This document shows, piece after piece, positions 16,489 through 23,893 of a stretch of DNA of 64,000 bases; positions within the stretch are counted from its first letter, which is position 1; every line of letters starts with the position of its first letter. Under the pieces are notes generated by a model. It worked only from the letters and a program-made list of their open reading frames with translations. It had not been told where the DNA came from and made no database searches. The position numbers and the translations under genes were made by a program. The stretch comes from a virus: the IMG/VR virus record IMGVR_UViG_3300022935_000005, positions 216,914 to 280,913 of that record; one strand, 5' to 3'.

Positions 16489-16944
16489 ATGAGCAAAGAA
16501 AGCAGCAAACCAACAAGTAAGAAAGCATCGGCACGGGGCGCACGTAAGTCTCTCGTCGCGGAATATAAGGCGAAAGCAAGGGGCAAAAAAACTTCTAGCG
16601 TTTCCTCAAAGAAAAGTGCCGATAAGAGTAAGCCAGTTCGACGAACGCCCACGAAGATTACATACAACCCTATCACGGAAATGGAAGTGGCCGGAGAAGT
16701 TTATCGCACCGGTGACATCGCACACTTCGTTTTAGAGGGCCGGATGGAGTCCAAGAAGCCTCACACCGGTGAGATCAAGGAATGTTATCCCAACGATCGG
16801 ATGGAGCCGAGCGTGGCAGTTTGGGACCAGACCGACGGCAAATACAGAACAATCAGAGCCAGATTGGTTGGATGGACAGCCACAGAAGCAAAGAAGAAAT
16901 GGCAGGAGTTCCTCGGTGACAACCCGGAAAAAGATTACTACTAA
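16489..16944 (+). CDS. basic N-tail protein, DNA- or head-associated
   Basis: 151 residues. The first 60 are almost only Lys/Arg/Ser/Ala (KKASARGARKSL, KAKARGKKTSS), like a histone tail or DNA-condensing arm. A folded part follows (VAGEVYRTGDIAHFVLEG, DQTDGKYRTIRARLVGW) with SH3-like features. It may bind nucleic acid; no specific family recognised. First gene of the GC-richer block. Confidence 0.65.
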   Translation: MSKESSKPTSKKASARGARKSLVAEYKAKARGKKTSSVSSKKSADKSKPVRRTPTKITYNPITEMEVAGEVYRTGDIAHFVLEGRMESKKPHTGEIKECYPNDRMEPSVAVWDQTDGKYRTIRARLVGWTATEAKKKWQEFLGDNPEKDYY

Positions 16945-16957
16945 TAAAGAGAGTGAT

Positions 16958-17245
16958 GTGATTCAATCGTCACGCCGTAAGCGTGCCTCTAGAATCGACC
17001 CCCTCTCAGAGCACTGGTTCCACCCCAGAACCCCTTTCGCTCCCGGAGACATAGTTGCCATCAAGTGGGCAGATGATGCGCTTTCTCACCTCATGAATGA
17101 GGGTCCTCGGAGAACAGGAGTTGTCCTGACCGTGCTTGACGATACCACACCTGAGGGTGTTGAAGTCATGTGGGACTCGGGGGATATTGATTGGGATTAC
17201 GCCGATGACCTCCGACACGTTGAGGAGAGTCCACGACATGAGTAA
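16958..17245 (+). CDS. small SH3-like protein
   Basis: 95 residues. GTG 16958 is preferred, because the frame further upstream only shadows the previous gene. RTPFAPGDIVAIKWADD then GVVLTVLDD and VEVMWDSGDIDWDYADDLRH: clear member of the GDxV barrel family. Overlaps the sulfotransferase start by 8 nt. Confidence 0.65.
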   Translation: MIQSSRRKRASRIDPLSEHWFHPRTPFAPGDIVAIKWADDALSHLMNEGPRRTGVVLTVLDDTTPEGVEVMWDSGDIDWDYADDLRHVEESPRHE

Positions 17246-18068
17246 AGAGAGAAAACACATACTTCACATTCACGTTCCCAAGACAGGCGGGACTTGGTTC
17301 AACAGAGTCATGCACGAGCACCTGGGTACCGCATTTACTAGTGCCGATCACAACGCTGTCGAGTGGGCCGTCGAGGGCACGATGAAGGTCCCGTTCTGGA
17401 TCACAAGCGGAGCTGAGCACGTCGCTATAACGCTGCAAGGCATCGATGCCGAGGGTAACCGCGTCCCAAACCTCCTCCGCCCGGAGATTTACACGCGAGT
17501 CGGCATCTGCCGGAATCCGTTCGAGCTGCTTGTGAGTCACTGGAGCCACGACCACCCCGCTGACCGCGAGCGTGCCGCTCGCTGGGGCGCGCTGCCAGCC
17601 GGCCCGGTCGGTTGGGACTGCACCAACGCGGTTCACGGCATCTCAAGTTTTGACGGCTTCATCAAACGCCTGACAGATCCTGAGTTTCCCTGGGCTCACG
17701 CAACGTTGCAGCAGTCGCTGCACTACCAGTTACTGACGACAAAACGCCCACCCCGGGTCACTGTTGACTATGTGCTGAGGAACGAGCGGTTGACGGAGGC
17801 AACGCGAGAGCTCTTGGGCTTTCTGGGCATTGAACCCAATGAGACCACGCTCGCGAGCGATCGCGCCAGCAACAGCAGCCGCCACCGAGACTACCGGAGC
17901 TACTATACCGACGAGTTGCGCGAGCTTGTGGAGACCCACTATGCCCGAGACCTGGACACGCTTGGGTACGATTTTGACGGGTCAACGATCGACGCGGCGT
18001 GGTTTGCCATGGACCCTGCTGAAGAGCTGCCCGAGACCGCCATTGACACATATGTGTTAAAGGTGTAA
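17238..18068 (+). CDS. sulfotransferase
   Basis: 276 residues. Transfers a sulfuryl group from PAPS to an acceptor. HVPKTGGTWFNR is the 5'-phosphosulfate loop and ICRNPFELLVSHW the 3'-phosphate motif. The helical C-terminal half ends with a DELRELVETHYARDLDTLGYD signature typical of carbohydrate-sulfotransferase-like proteins. ATG 17238 with GGAGAG upstream is chosen over the frame-extended start. GC content and codon choice (CGC, GCC, CTC) differ from the AT-richer genes around 10-16 kb, suggesting recent acquisition. APS kinase at 41969 could supply PAPS. Acceptor unknown. Confidence 0.88.
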   Translation: MSKERKHILHIHVPKTGGTWFNRVMHEHLGTAFTSADHNAVEWAVEGTMKVPFWITSGAEHVAITLQGIDAEGNRVPNLLRPEIYTRVGICRNPFELLVSHWSHDHPADRERAARWGALPAGPVGWDCTNAVHGISSFDGFIKRLTDPEFPWAHATLQQSLHYQLLTTKRPPRVTVDYVLRNERLTEATRELLGFLGIEPNETTLASDRASNSSRHRDYRSYYTDELRELVETHYARDLDTLGYDFDGSTIDAAWFAMDPAEELPETAIDTYVLKV

Positions 18069-18077
18069 TTGCTCGAC

Positions 18078-18140
18078 AATCGTGCAAAGGTGCACCCACT
18101 TAGTGTATAATATAGATGTTGGTGGGGCTGATCCCCCAAC
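18078..18140 (+). promoter_or_regulatory. AATCGTGCAAA-type promoter with 5' hairpin
   Basis: AATCGTGCAAA 18078-18088, -10 TATAAT 18106-18111. The predicted transcript starts in a hairpin at 18118-18140 (GTTGG/CCAAC plus GGG/CCC). Drives the tiny-gene cluster that starts at 18155. Confidence 0.8.
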
Positions 18141-18154
18141 ACTGGAGAGTGCTC

Positions 18155-18349
18155 ATGGACATCATCGTTACCGACAAGATCACCGCCGTCTGGGGCCGCG
18201 ATGTTACCGGCGTCAAGTACGTCCTCAACATCATTGAGACCGAAAACCTGACTCTGCCCCGCACCGCCGCCACCGGTCTCACCGGTGCCGACCTGGGCTG
18301 GACTGCCTACCCCACGGCGCGGGTGACCCTCGACCGTCGGGCGCGATGA
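18155..18349 (+). CDS. small protein of early-type cluster
   Basis: 64 residues. ATG 18155 lies just after the leader hairpin with GGAGAG upstream. Begins MDIIVTDKITAVWGRDVTG; predicted beta. First gene of a GC-rich run of tiny overlapping genes. Unknown. Confidence 0.65.
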   Translation: MDIIVTDKITAVWGRDVTGVKYVLNIIETENLTLPRTAATGLTGADLGWTAYPTARVTLDRRAR

Positions 18350-18573
18350 CGCGCTATGATGATACCACCGGGCCTGCGCCGGGCACGCTTGTCGCTAACT
18401 GCAACGAGTTCAGCGCTTGTTACGGGAGTGTTGGCCTTGTCATTGAGGAAAACCGGTCGACGCTCGCCGCTCTCGTTTACTTTTTTGTTGACCAGAAAAT
18501 GCGACCTGAACGCTGGGTGTACTGGCGACACTTGTGCGATGTGGAGGATGTAGATGACGCGCAACTCACTTGA
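18346..18573 (+). CDS. small protein, GDxV-like
   Basis: 75 residues. APGTLVANCNEFSACYGSVG then VYFFVDQKMRPERWVYWRHL: looks like the recurring small barrel with GT in place of GD. ATGA overlap upstream and 20-nt overlap downstream. Confidence 0.6.
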   Translation: MTRYDDTTGPAPGTLVANCNEFSACYGSVGLVIEENRSTLAALVYFFVDQKMRPERWVYWRHLCDVEDVDDAQLT

Positions 18574-19015
18574 CTTTTTCTCTGGTCGATCACAGGATGG
18601 GTTTGACCGCTTTGATCCGGATCCCTATGTGACCCAAACCCGGGACCACTTCCTGGCGCTGGTCGGCGGCGAGTTTGATTACTACGGTGCTGACGGTGCC
18701 GAGCATGAGTTCAAGATTGACGGCATTGTCTTCAGGGTCCTTGAGGATCCCCAAGACGGGTACCGAAGCTGCCTGGGCGTGATCGAGTACAGCCCCGACC
18801 AGAGCCGCGGGATCTTCTTCACTCAACCTCTGGCGCGAGTCCGGCTGGAACAGTACGACTTGTACAAGGGCGATGACGTCTACAACGAGGCGTGTCAAGG
18901 GTACCGGTTGGTCGACGTTGATGACGCTCACGTCTGGCTTGAGTTCGGGACTGACAACTACAATGACTACTACCCGATATTCATCTTCCGGCACTGGGCA
19001 AAACCGCCGGCATAG
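18554..19015 (+). CDS. hypothetical acidic protein
   Basis: 153 residues, Asp/Tyr-rich, predicted beta sandwich (VGGEFDYYGADGAEHEFKID, YDLYKGDDVYNEACQGYRL). Last gene of this transcript before the next promoter. Not recognised. Confidence 0.6.
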   Translation: MTRNSLDFFSGRSQDGFDRFDPDPYVTQTRDHFLALVGGEFDYYGADGAEHEFKIDGIVFRVLEDPQDGYRSCLGVIEYSPDQSRGIFFTQPLARVRLEQYDLYKGDDVYNEACQGYRLVDVDDAHVWLEFGTDNYNDYYPIFIFRHWAKPPA

Positions 19016-19022
19016 TTTTGAA

Positions 19023-19084
19023 AATCGTGCAAAACGCACTCGCTCTATGGTATTATAATGATGTTGGTGGGGATTGGACCCCAC
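19023..19084 (+). promoter_or_regulatory. AATCGTGCAAA-type promoter with 5' hairpin
   Basis: AATCGTGCAAA 19023-19033, extended -10 TGGTATTAT (hexamer 19051-19056). Leader hairpin GTGGGG (19067-19072)/CCCCAC (19079-19084). The sequence from the -10 into the hairpin (ATGTTGGTGGGG) is nearly the same as at 18115. Confidence 0.8.
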
Positions 19085-19104
19085 TCACGAAACAAGAGGT
19101 GACA

Positions 19105-19272
19105 ATGCGTTGCAACTACAATTGGGTTCAGGTTCGCCGGCGTGGCGAGTGGGTTGACAACGATGAGGGGTATAACTACCGTTACTGCCCGTGCTGCGCT
19201 CGGACCACCGAGCATGATCTCGACAAGTGCGTTCCCTGTGACGACCGGCGCGCCCGCGCCCGGCGGCGCTAG
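19105..19272 (+). CDS. small Cys-rich zinc-ribbon-like protein
   Basis: 55 residues. CPCCARTT and DKCVPCDDR give two CxxC pairs expected to bind one zinc, followed by a basic tail RRARARRR. ATG 19105 after GAGGTGA. Possibly nucleic-acid or host-protein binding. Confidence 0.6.
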   Translation: MRCNYNWVQVRRRGEWVDNDEGYNYRYCPCCARTTEHDLDKCVPCDDRRARARRR

Positions 19273-19281
19273 GGGGTGGTG

Positions 19282-19536
19282 ATGAAGACTGCTGAGGTTC
19301 ACGTTTCTTTTGACGGCTCTGACTGGCGCAACCGGTTCACGATGCGGAGCCCGACAGGTCGTGTTGTCACTCTGCATTGCAACGGCAAGTGGAGCAAGAT
19401 GAGCCGGGAGCTGCGGCGCCTCGTCAATAAGTACCAGTTCGCAGACGCGGCAGACATTCCCTGGGGTAGTACACGGAAAGAAACTGTTACTTACGACGTG
19501 ATGGCTGAGATCCTGAGCCTCAGCAAGGTGTACTAA
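19282..19536 (+). CDS. hypothetical protein
   Basis: 84 residues from ATG 19282 (GGGGGTGG upstream; GTG 19276 also possible). VHVSFDGSDWRNRF then a basic helix RELRRLVNKYQF. Unknown. Confidence 0.6.
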   Translation: MKTAEVHVSFDGSDWRNRFTMRSPTGRVVTLHCNGKWSKMSRELRRLVNKYQFADAADIPWGSTRKETVTYDVMAEILSLSKVY

Positions 19537-19703
19537 TGGAGCTCAACGTCGGAGACATCGTCACCTGCAACTGCGAGGCGAAGACGTGGTACCAGGGAAT
19601 CCCTGGCATCATTGTCGAGATTGACGCGCTCAAGGACGTTCATGTCCTCTATGACAACGGTCGGGTCATTCGCCTTGCCCGTTCTGGGTTGGTGCTGGCA
19701 TGA
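19536..19703 (+). CDS. tiny SH3-like protein
   Basis: 55 residues. MELNVGDIVTCNCEAKTWYQ, GIIVEIDALKDVHVLYDNG and RLARSGLVLA: compact member of the GDxV barrel family. Starts on the upstream stop (TAATG) and ends on the next start (ATGA). Confidence 0.6.
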   Translation: MELNVGDIVTCNCEAKTWYQGIPGIIVEIDALKDVHVLYDNGRVIRLARSGLVLA

Positions 19704-19894
19704 AGGTCGGTGATGTTGTTCTCATGATCGGTGTTCGGGGCATGGGGGTCGAAGTCACAGCTGTTGTGGGAGTCATCATGGCACCCTGGAAGATTGATGA
19801 CTGGTGGGAGGTCATGACACCGCATCACGGTATCATTCACTGGCCTGAGAGTCAGATGCAGAGAGTGGAGATGGGCGATGATGAAACCCGGTGA
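19700..19894 (+). CDS. tiny SH3-like protein
   Basis: 64 residues. MKVGDVVLMIGVRGMGVEV, VVGVIMAPWKIDDWWEVM and GIIHWPESQMQRVEM: a textbook member of the MKVGDxV family. Overlaps both neighbours. Confidence 0.65.
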   Translation: MKVGDVVLMIGVRGMGVEVTAVVGVIMAPWKIDDWWEVMTPHHGIIHWPESQMQRVEMGDDETR

Positions 19895-20057
19895 TCTTGT
19901 GTACGATCATGACCTGGATATGATGGGCCTTGTGATCAATGAGTGGGCAAAGGGGGAGAAGTCAACACTGTTCCAGGTCATGTTCAGCACCAGCTTCCTC
20001 ACCATCTGCTCAAGTTCGGACCCAAGCACGGAGGTGATTAGTGAAAATCAGAACTAG
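19881..20057 (+). CDS. tiny SH3-like protein
   Basis: 58 residues. MKPGDLVYDHDLDMMGLVIN then STLFQVMFSTSFLTICSSS: MKPGDLV family. Overlaps the protease-like gene by 17 nt. Confidence 0.55.
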   Translation: MKPGDLVYDHDLDMMGLVINEWAKGEKSTLFQVMFSTSFLTICSSSDPSTEVISENQN

Positions 20058-20379
20058 CGCGCTTGACGGCGAGACGCTCGTCATTGAGATCGAAGAGGGA
20101 GACGACAACGAGCTTGTTCGGCTGCTTGACGGACCTCGTCCCAACGGCTTTGCTGTGTTCGGTCCTGAGGTCCCGGCACCTATTGCCGTCATTGACGGTC
20201 GGATCCTCAACACGGGTCTGACACCCGATCATTTGCTTGCCGTCGAGGCTCACGAGCTCGGGCACATCCACGAAAATACGATTGTTGAGCGCGTTGCAGA
20301 ACAGTTCGCTGTCGACTTGCTTGAAGAGCTGGGTTTGGTGGAGGCTCGGCAGATCTTGCTCGCGAGGGGTATTGTCTAG
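20041..20379 (+). CDS. mini zinc metallopeptidase-like protein (HELGH)
   Basis: 112 residues, GTG start. HLLAVEAHELGHIHENTI carries HExxH, with IVERVAEQFAVDLLEELG giving a downstream acidic residue as possible third zinc ligand, as in small gluzincin-type domains. There is no signal peptide. It is close to the minimum for a catalytic domain. It could be an early protease acting on host proteins, or an inactive binder; substrate unknown. It sits at the end of a GDxV cluster. Confidence 0.7.
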   Translation: MKIRTSALDGETLVIEIEEGDDNELVRLLDGPRPNGFAVFGPEVPAPIAVIDGRILNTGLTPDHLLAVEAHELGHIHENTIVERVAEQFAVDLLEELGLVEARQILLARGIV

Positions 20380-20434
20380 AATGCTCTCTGTACACACTTA
20401 CACGATCCGTTAATATTATCCAAGGAGAACAGCA

Positions 20435-20650
20435 ATGCGTATCACAGTACCTTACACAGCCATCTTCCGCAACCCTGATGGGACCTATGAGTTCGAATAC
20501 ATCGAGCTCCCACAAGGGATTCGAGCAGCTCGACAGTGGTTGGACACTGACTTGCACTTGAACCTGCAGGGCGATGTTGAAGTCGCGGCCCTGATCCCTG
20601 GAGTTCACACGACAGATCTTCCAAAGAGAATGGAGAAAAACTGCGCGTAA
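20435..20650 (+). CDS. hypothetical protein
   Basis: 71 residues, AAGGAGAACAGCA before ATG. MRITVPYTAIFRNPDGTYEF then DTDLHLNLQGDVEVAAL: beta-rich. Unknown; probably a separate small unit before the hydroxylase promoter. Confidence 0.6.
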   Translation: MRITVPYTAIFRNPDGTYEFEYIELPQGIRAARQWLDTDLHLNLQGDVEVAALIPGVHTTDLPKRMEKNCA

Positions 20651-20651
20651 C

Positions 20652-20700
20652 CTGTATAAGAGACTGCTGAGAGTGCTATATTAGATATAAGGGCGCGCCC
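20652..20700 (+). promoter_or_regulatory. promoter with palindromic leader
   Basis: CTGTAT 20652-20657, 19-nt spacer, TATATT 20677-20682, then the perfect palindrome GGGCGCGCCC (20691-20700) at the expected transcript start. Upstream of the hydroxylase-like gene and its internal terminator. Confidence 0.5.
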
Positions 20701-20723
20701 TACTCTTCTTAGGACACTCATCA

Positions 20724-21215
20724 ATGATACTCACACTACAGTTACTTCTCTTTGTGGGAGGGCACGCTATTAGCGCCCTCCTTTTTTATTTTTTCCACAG
20801 GGTGATCTTTCACGGACCCTTGGCACGCTATCCAGTTTTCAAACAGTGGGCTGCCATTCACACTCGGCATCACGCTCGTCCCGGCGAACCCGGAGCATTT
20901 TTCTTCACATGGTGGGCGAATGCTGCGATCTGGGCACTCACAGCATCAGCACTTTACGCTGCCCCCGCTTTCGGAGCCGGGATGATCAGCTTCTTCTGTG
21001 TGTATGCCTACAATCACATCTCGGCGCATGCTGGCTCTCCATCACGCCAGTCCCATCACCACCTGAGCCACCACTATGTTGCTCCAAAGGCGAACTTTTC
21101 AGTATCATATCCAGCGCTCGATAAGCTCTTTGGATCATACCACCGCGTAAGCCCGGATGCGTTAGCAGCGAAAATAATAAGAGTTCAGAGAAGTGAAAAG
21201 AAAAAATGTGATTGA
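20724..21215 (+). CDS. fatty acid hydroxylase/sterol desaturase-like membrane di-iron protein
   Basis: 163 residues. His clusters expected to bind two irons: FHRVIFHG, HTRHH, NHISAH and HHHLSHHYV. Membrane segments at about 5-25, 60-80 and 85-103. This fits the fatty acid hydroxylase superfamily (oxidises acyl chains or carotenoids using O2). It may modify host lipids during infection. The start is uncertain: the ATG at 20724 precedes a strong terminator-like hairpin at 20757-20793 that would lie within the first 25 codons. Confidence 0.78.
   Translation: MILTLQLLLFVGGHAISALLFYFFHRVIFHGPLARYPVFKQWAAIHTRHHARPGEPGAFFFTWWANAAIWALTASALYAAPAFGAGMISFFCVYAYNHISAHAGSPSRQSHHHLSHHYVAPKANFSVSYPALDKLFGSYHRVSPDALAAKIIRVQRSEKKKCD
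20757..20793 (+). terminator. intrinsic terminator / attenuator inside gene 5' end
   Basis: GGAGGG (20757-20762) pairs with CCCTCC (20776-20781), with an inner CGCT/AGCG and an ATT loop, followed by TTTTTTATTTTTT. This is a full Rho-independent terminator 33 nt after the ATG of the hydroxylase-like gene. Leader GCGCCCT (20694-20701, part of the palindrome) could pair with AGGGC (20759-20763) as an alternative fold. Suggests transcription attenuation. Confidence 0.75.
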
Positions 21216-21385
21216 AGCCGTGGACTTCCGTTAACTTTGCGCGGAGTCCATTATATTTAAAAGCATGGTGGGATTGCATGGTCTGAGCCCACCGTAAAAT
21301 AAAATGAGACTGGACATAAGCACTTGCCTACGCATCCTGTTGAGCCCAGTCAGATTTTCGATGATTTAGACTTAGGAGTTCCAGA

Positions 21386-21613
21386 ATGAAAATCACAAAG
21401 AACCAACTTAGAAGAATTATCCGGGAAGAGCGCGCTAAGCTTGCACGTGGCAGAGCTGTTAACGAACAGTACTCACCGGGTCCCGAGGAGCGCCGCGCAC
21501 GGTCCGCGATCGACCAGATTGTCACAGACTTTCTAGAGAGCGATGAGGGTGATCCGGCGTTAATTGCAGAGATTCTGAGAGAGATTGCCAACGACGTCGA
21601 CGAAGAAATGTAG
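21386..21613 (+). CDS. MKITK-leader protein 1
   Basis: 75 residues, AGGAG upstream. Leader MKITKNQLRRIIREERAKL, then RGRAVNE before the mature-like part. The rest is a short acidic helical domain (IDQIVTDFLESDEG, IAEILREIANDVDEEM). First of the tandem array. The 170 nt upstream hold two hairpins (near 21223-21252 and 21265-21294) and no clear promoter. Proposed: a small head-internal protein carrying a capsid-targeting leader. Confidence 0.75.
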   Translation: MKITKNQLRRIIREERAKLARGRAVNEQYSPGPEERRARSAIDQIVTDFLESDEGDPALIAEILREIANDVDEEM

Positions 21614-21628
21614 TGGTCTGGGGGCGGC

Positions 21629-22165
21629 ATGAGAATCACAAAGAGACAACTTAGAAGAATTATCCGAGAAGCGATTGATGTTGTTGATAGAGACACTGGC
21701 GAAGTTATGCGCTTTTCTGATGATAGTAGCGACAGCATGGCAGATCTTCCTGAAAAAGCCTGGCCTGACCTGGTAAAGCGGCTTGGGTTGAGCCCTAAAG
21801 ACGTGGGTCTTGATGCTGCCGGTAATCAAGGATTTGAGCTAGACCAGAATGAGTTTATACGCCTTGACAACGAGACTCGTGAAAAAGCCTACAACCGTAA
21901 GATGAAAAAACAGGCAGCTGCCTACAAGGCTGATCGGGAAAGATTGGATATCGACAATCTCCTCGAGAGACTCCGCTATTGGGCACAAGACGCAGCGTCT
22001 GATTACATGGCTGACAATCCAGACACCGACCTGCAGGATATCGCCTATGACCTTGCGGACGCTTGGCAATTCGCGTTCGAAGAAGATGAACGAGAAGAAC
22101 TGTTGTGGCACTTTGACGGTGACCTTAACGACCTTAAGATTTTCGCAGCGGAGAGTATGGGATGA
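21629..22165 (+). CDS. MKITK-leader protein 2
   Basis: 178 residues. Leader MRITKRQLRRIIREA, where the site IRE|A comes early. The body is charged and helical: DLPEKAWPDLVKRLGLSPK, then RERLDIDNLLERLRYWAQ and DLADAWQFAFEEDEREELLW. Overlaps the next gene (ATGA). Body unrelated to its neighbours. Confidence 0.75.
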   Translation: MRITKRQLRRIIREAIDVVDRDTGEVMRFSDDSSDSMADLPEKAWPDLVKRLGLSPKDVGLDAAGNQGFELDQNEFIRLDNETREKAYNRKMKKQAAAYKADRERLDIDNLLERLRYWAQDAASDYMADNPDTDLQDIAYDLADAWQFAFEEDEREELLWHFDGDLNDLKIFAAESMG

Positions 22166-22458
22166 AAATCACAAAACGTCAACTACGAAGAATCATTAAG
22201 GAAGAGAAAGCTCGCATTTTGGCTGAGCAACAACTTGATCCTCAAGTTGCCGCCCAAGCTCTTGCGGAGCTAAAGAACGATGGGTGGTTTAGTATGATAC
22301 AAACAGCGGCTACTGACGCAGCTGGTGACCTTGAGCAGCTCAGTGATCAGGTTGATGTCAAGTTAATGGACGCCGGCCTGAACGAGCTTGCCGTAGATAT
22401 CAGAAGTGTTGTTGAGCTATTGGACAAGATTAGACAAGCAGCGTACGGTCAGAGGTAA
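22162..22458 (+). CDS. MKITK-leader protein 3
   Basis: 98 residues. Leader MKITKRQLRRIIKEEKARIL ending AE before QQLD (L-A-E type site). Helical body (VAAQALAELKNDGWFSMI, VKLMDAGLNELAVDIRSVVE), similar in the DAGxxxLAxxxR motif to protein 6. Confidence 0.75.
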   Translation: MKITKRQLRRIIKEEKARILAEQQLDPQVAAQALAELKNDGWFSMIQTAATDAAGDLEQLSDQVDVKLMDAGLNELAVDIRSVVELLDKIRQAAYGQR

Positions 22459-22459
22459 C

Positions 22460-22567
22460 ATGATGAAAAAAAAGCTAATGGAGCTGCAAAAGCTCGCTAG
22501 AGATATTCGCGTGAATGTCCAACCGACAGCTGAGCAATCAGCAAGCAAACGAGGGAGTTTCGAATGA
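22460..22567 (+). CDS. tiny coupled ORF in leader array
   Basis: 35 residues, MMKKKLMELQKLARDIRVNV onward, stop overlapping the next start (ATGA). A short basic helix with the same Leu/Arg rhythm as the leader. It may only couple translation of the next gene, or be a degenerate array member. Confidence 0.45.
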   Translation: MMKKKLMELQKLARDIRVNVQPTAEQSASKRGSFE

Positions 22568-23019
22568 AAATTACAAAGACGCAACTAAGACAGATTGTTA
22601 GAGAAAGCGCAGCGATGGACGATGCTGTTTATGAGGCTGGCTACAAAGACGCGATGCAAGATCGCCCACATGGTGCTAATGCAGATATGCGTGATATGGA
22701 TCCAAGATCATATGACTACGGTTTCGATAAGGGTACCGCTGACCGCATGGACATGCAGCGACCGCTTGGAACCAGAGGGTTTTACGAAGGTAAGGTGAGA
22801 ATCAAAAAGAGCGACCTTCAAAGAATCGTCAAGGAAGAGCTTATGTCTGAAGTCCGGACCGACGCGGACCTTGAAATGGACGCTATGTGGGACGAACTGT
22901 TTCAGGCACTAAAGAACAAAAGCTTCGGACTTGACCACGGTCTAGAAAGAGATGAAATTTACATCATGACAGGTGCTGCTGAGGGCATCACGGTCAAGAT
23001 AATGCGAAGAGGTCGATAA
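22564..23019 (+). CDS. MKITK-leader protein 4, with a second internal leader
   Basis: 151 residues. Leader MKITKTQLRQIVRESAAMDD. At residues about 77-95 a second leader-like stretch occurs: VRIKKSDLQRIVKEELMSE, with an M-S-E site. The internal GTG at 22795 could also start a separate 74-residue protein. The first part has YEAGYKDAMQDRPHG and YDYGFDKGTADR motifs (also seen at 61158). Either a fusion of two array genes or nested genes. Confidence 0.75.
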   Translation: MKITKTQLRQIVRESAAMDDAVYEAGYKDAMQDRPHGANADMRDMDPRSYDYGFDKGTADRMDMQRPLGTRGFYEGKVRIKKSDLQRIVKEELMSEVRTDADLEMDAMWDELFQALKNKSFGLDHGLERDEIYIMTGAAEGITVKIMRRGR

Positions 23020-23246
23020 TGCGTATTGCAAAGTCAGAGCTTAGAAGAATTATTGCAGAAGAGAGAGCAAAGCTTCAAGAACAGCGCCGCGGCCCAAGCG
23101 AAGCGCAAATAGAAGACGCCGTCTCTGGGATCGAGTTTGAGTTAAACAGACTGTATGACCAAGGGATGGATAACGCTGGCTTGCACAAAGTGCTCGACCA
23201 GATTAAGATTGACATTGACCGTGGATTTGTAGGAGAGCCAAGATGA
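23019..23246 (+). CDS. MKITK-leader protein 5
   Basis: 75 residues. Leader MRIAKSELRRIIAEERAKLQE followed by QRRG (L-Q-E site). Helical body (EDAVSGIEFELNRLYDQGMD, LDQIKIDID). Starts on the stop of protein 4 (TAATG). Confidence 0.75.
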   Translation: MRIAKSELRRIIAEERAKLQEQRRGPSEAQIEDAVSGIEFELNRLYDQGMDNAGLHKVLDQIKIDIDRGFVGEPR

Positions 23247-23503
23247 AAATCACAAAGAACCAATTACGAAGAATCATCAAAGAAGAGCGTGCTAAGCTGC
23301 TCAAAGAAGGTGGATATCGTCACCCGAAAACCGGTGAGGATCTGCTTCTTATGTTAAATGACGTCGTCGACAAACTCATGGACGCTGGTATGGATTTCTA
23401 CGAGCTTGCTGATGAACTTCGAGGTTTGGCTGATGATGTGGAAAACAGCCAGCCTGAAGAGTCTCCGAAATTTATCGACATGACAGATCCAAGGGAGTTG
23501 TAA
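23243..23503 (+). CDS. MKITK-leader protein 6
   Basis: 86 residues. Leader MKITKNQLRRIIKEERAKLL ending KE before GGYRHP (L-K-E site). Body with VDKLMDAGMDFYELADELRG, helical and acidic. ATGA overlap upstream, TAATG downstream. Confidence 0.75.
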   Translation: MKITKNQLRRIIKEERAKLLKEGGYRHPKTGEDLLLMLNDVVDKLMDAGMDFYELADELRGLADDVENSQPEESPKFIDMTDPREL

Positions 23504-23892
23504 TGAAAATCACGAAGAGCCAACTAAGAAGAATCATTAAGGAAGAGAAGGCGAAGCTGCTCAAAGAGTATGGCGCTATGAACATGGAAGCCCTGAGCCC
23601 GCTGGTTCAGTTTGGACAGGCGTATGTTGGTCTCGGCGATGCAGTTCAGTCACAGCTGATTGATCTTGTCAATGCACACATCGAAGGACGCATCGAAGAC
23701 GCAGTATATGAGATGAATCCAAATGCACTTGACATGGCGTTCCAGAGATTACAGCAACCCTTATCTGCTCTAGCAAGAGCAGGTAGCGAAGACGCCGAGG
23801 AAGTGATGGATGCCATGGAGGCAGCTGCTGAAATATTCGCAGAGGGCGACGCAGAAGTGGACGCCGATGCACGAGCTGCAGGAGATATATAA
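23503..23892 (+). CDS. MKITK-leader protein 7
   Basis: 129 residues. Leader MKITKSQLRRIIKEEKAKLL ending KE before YGAM. Acidic, Ala-rich helical body (AFQRLQQPLSALARAGSEDA, EVMDAMEAAAEIFAEGDAEV). Confidence 0.75.
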   Translation: MKITKSQLRRIIKEEKAKLLKEYGAMNMEALSPLVQFGQAYVGLGDAVQSQLIDLVNAHIEGRIEDAVYEMNPNALDMAFQRLQQPLSALARAGSEDAEEVMDAMEAAAEIFAEGDAEVDADARAAGDI

Positions 23893-23893
23893 A

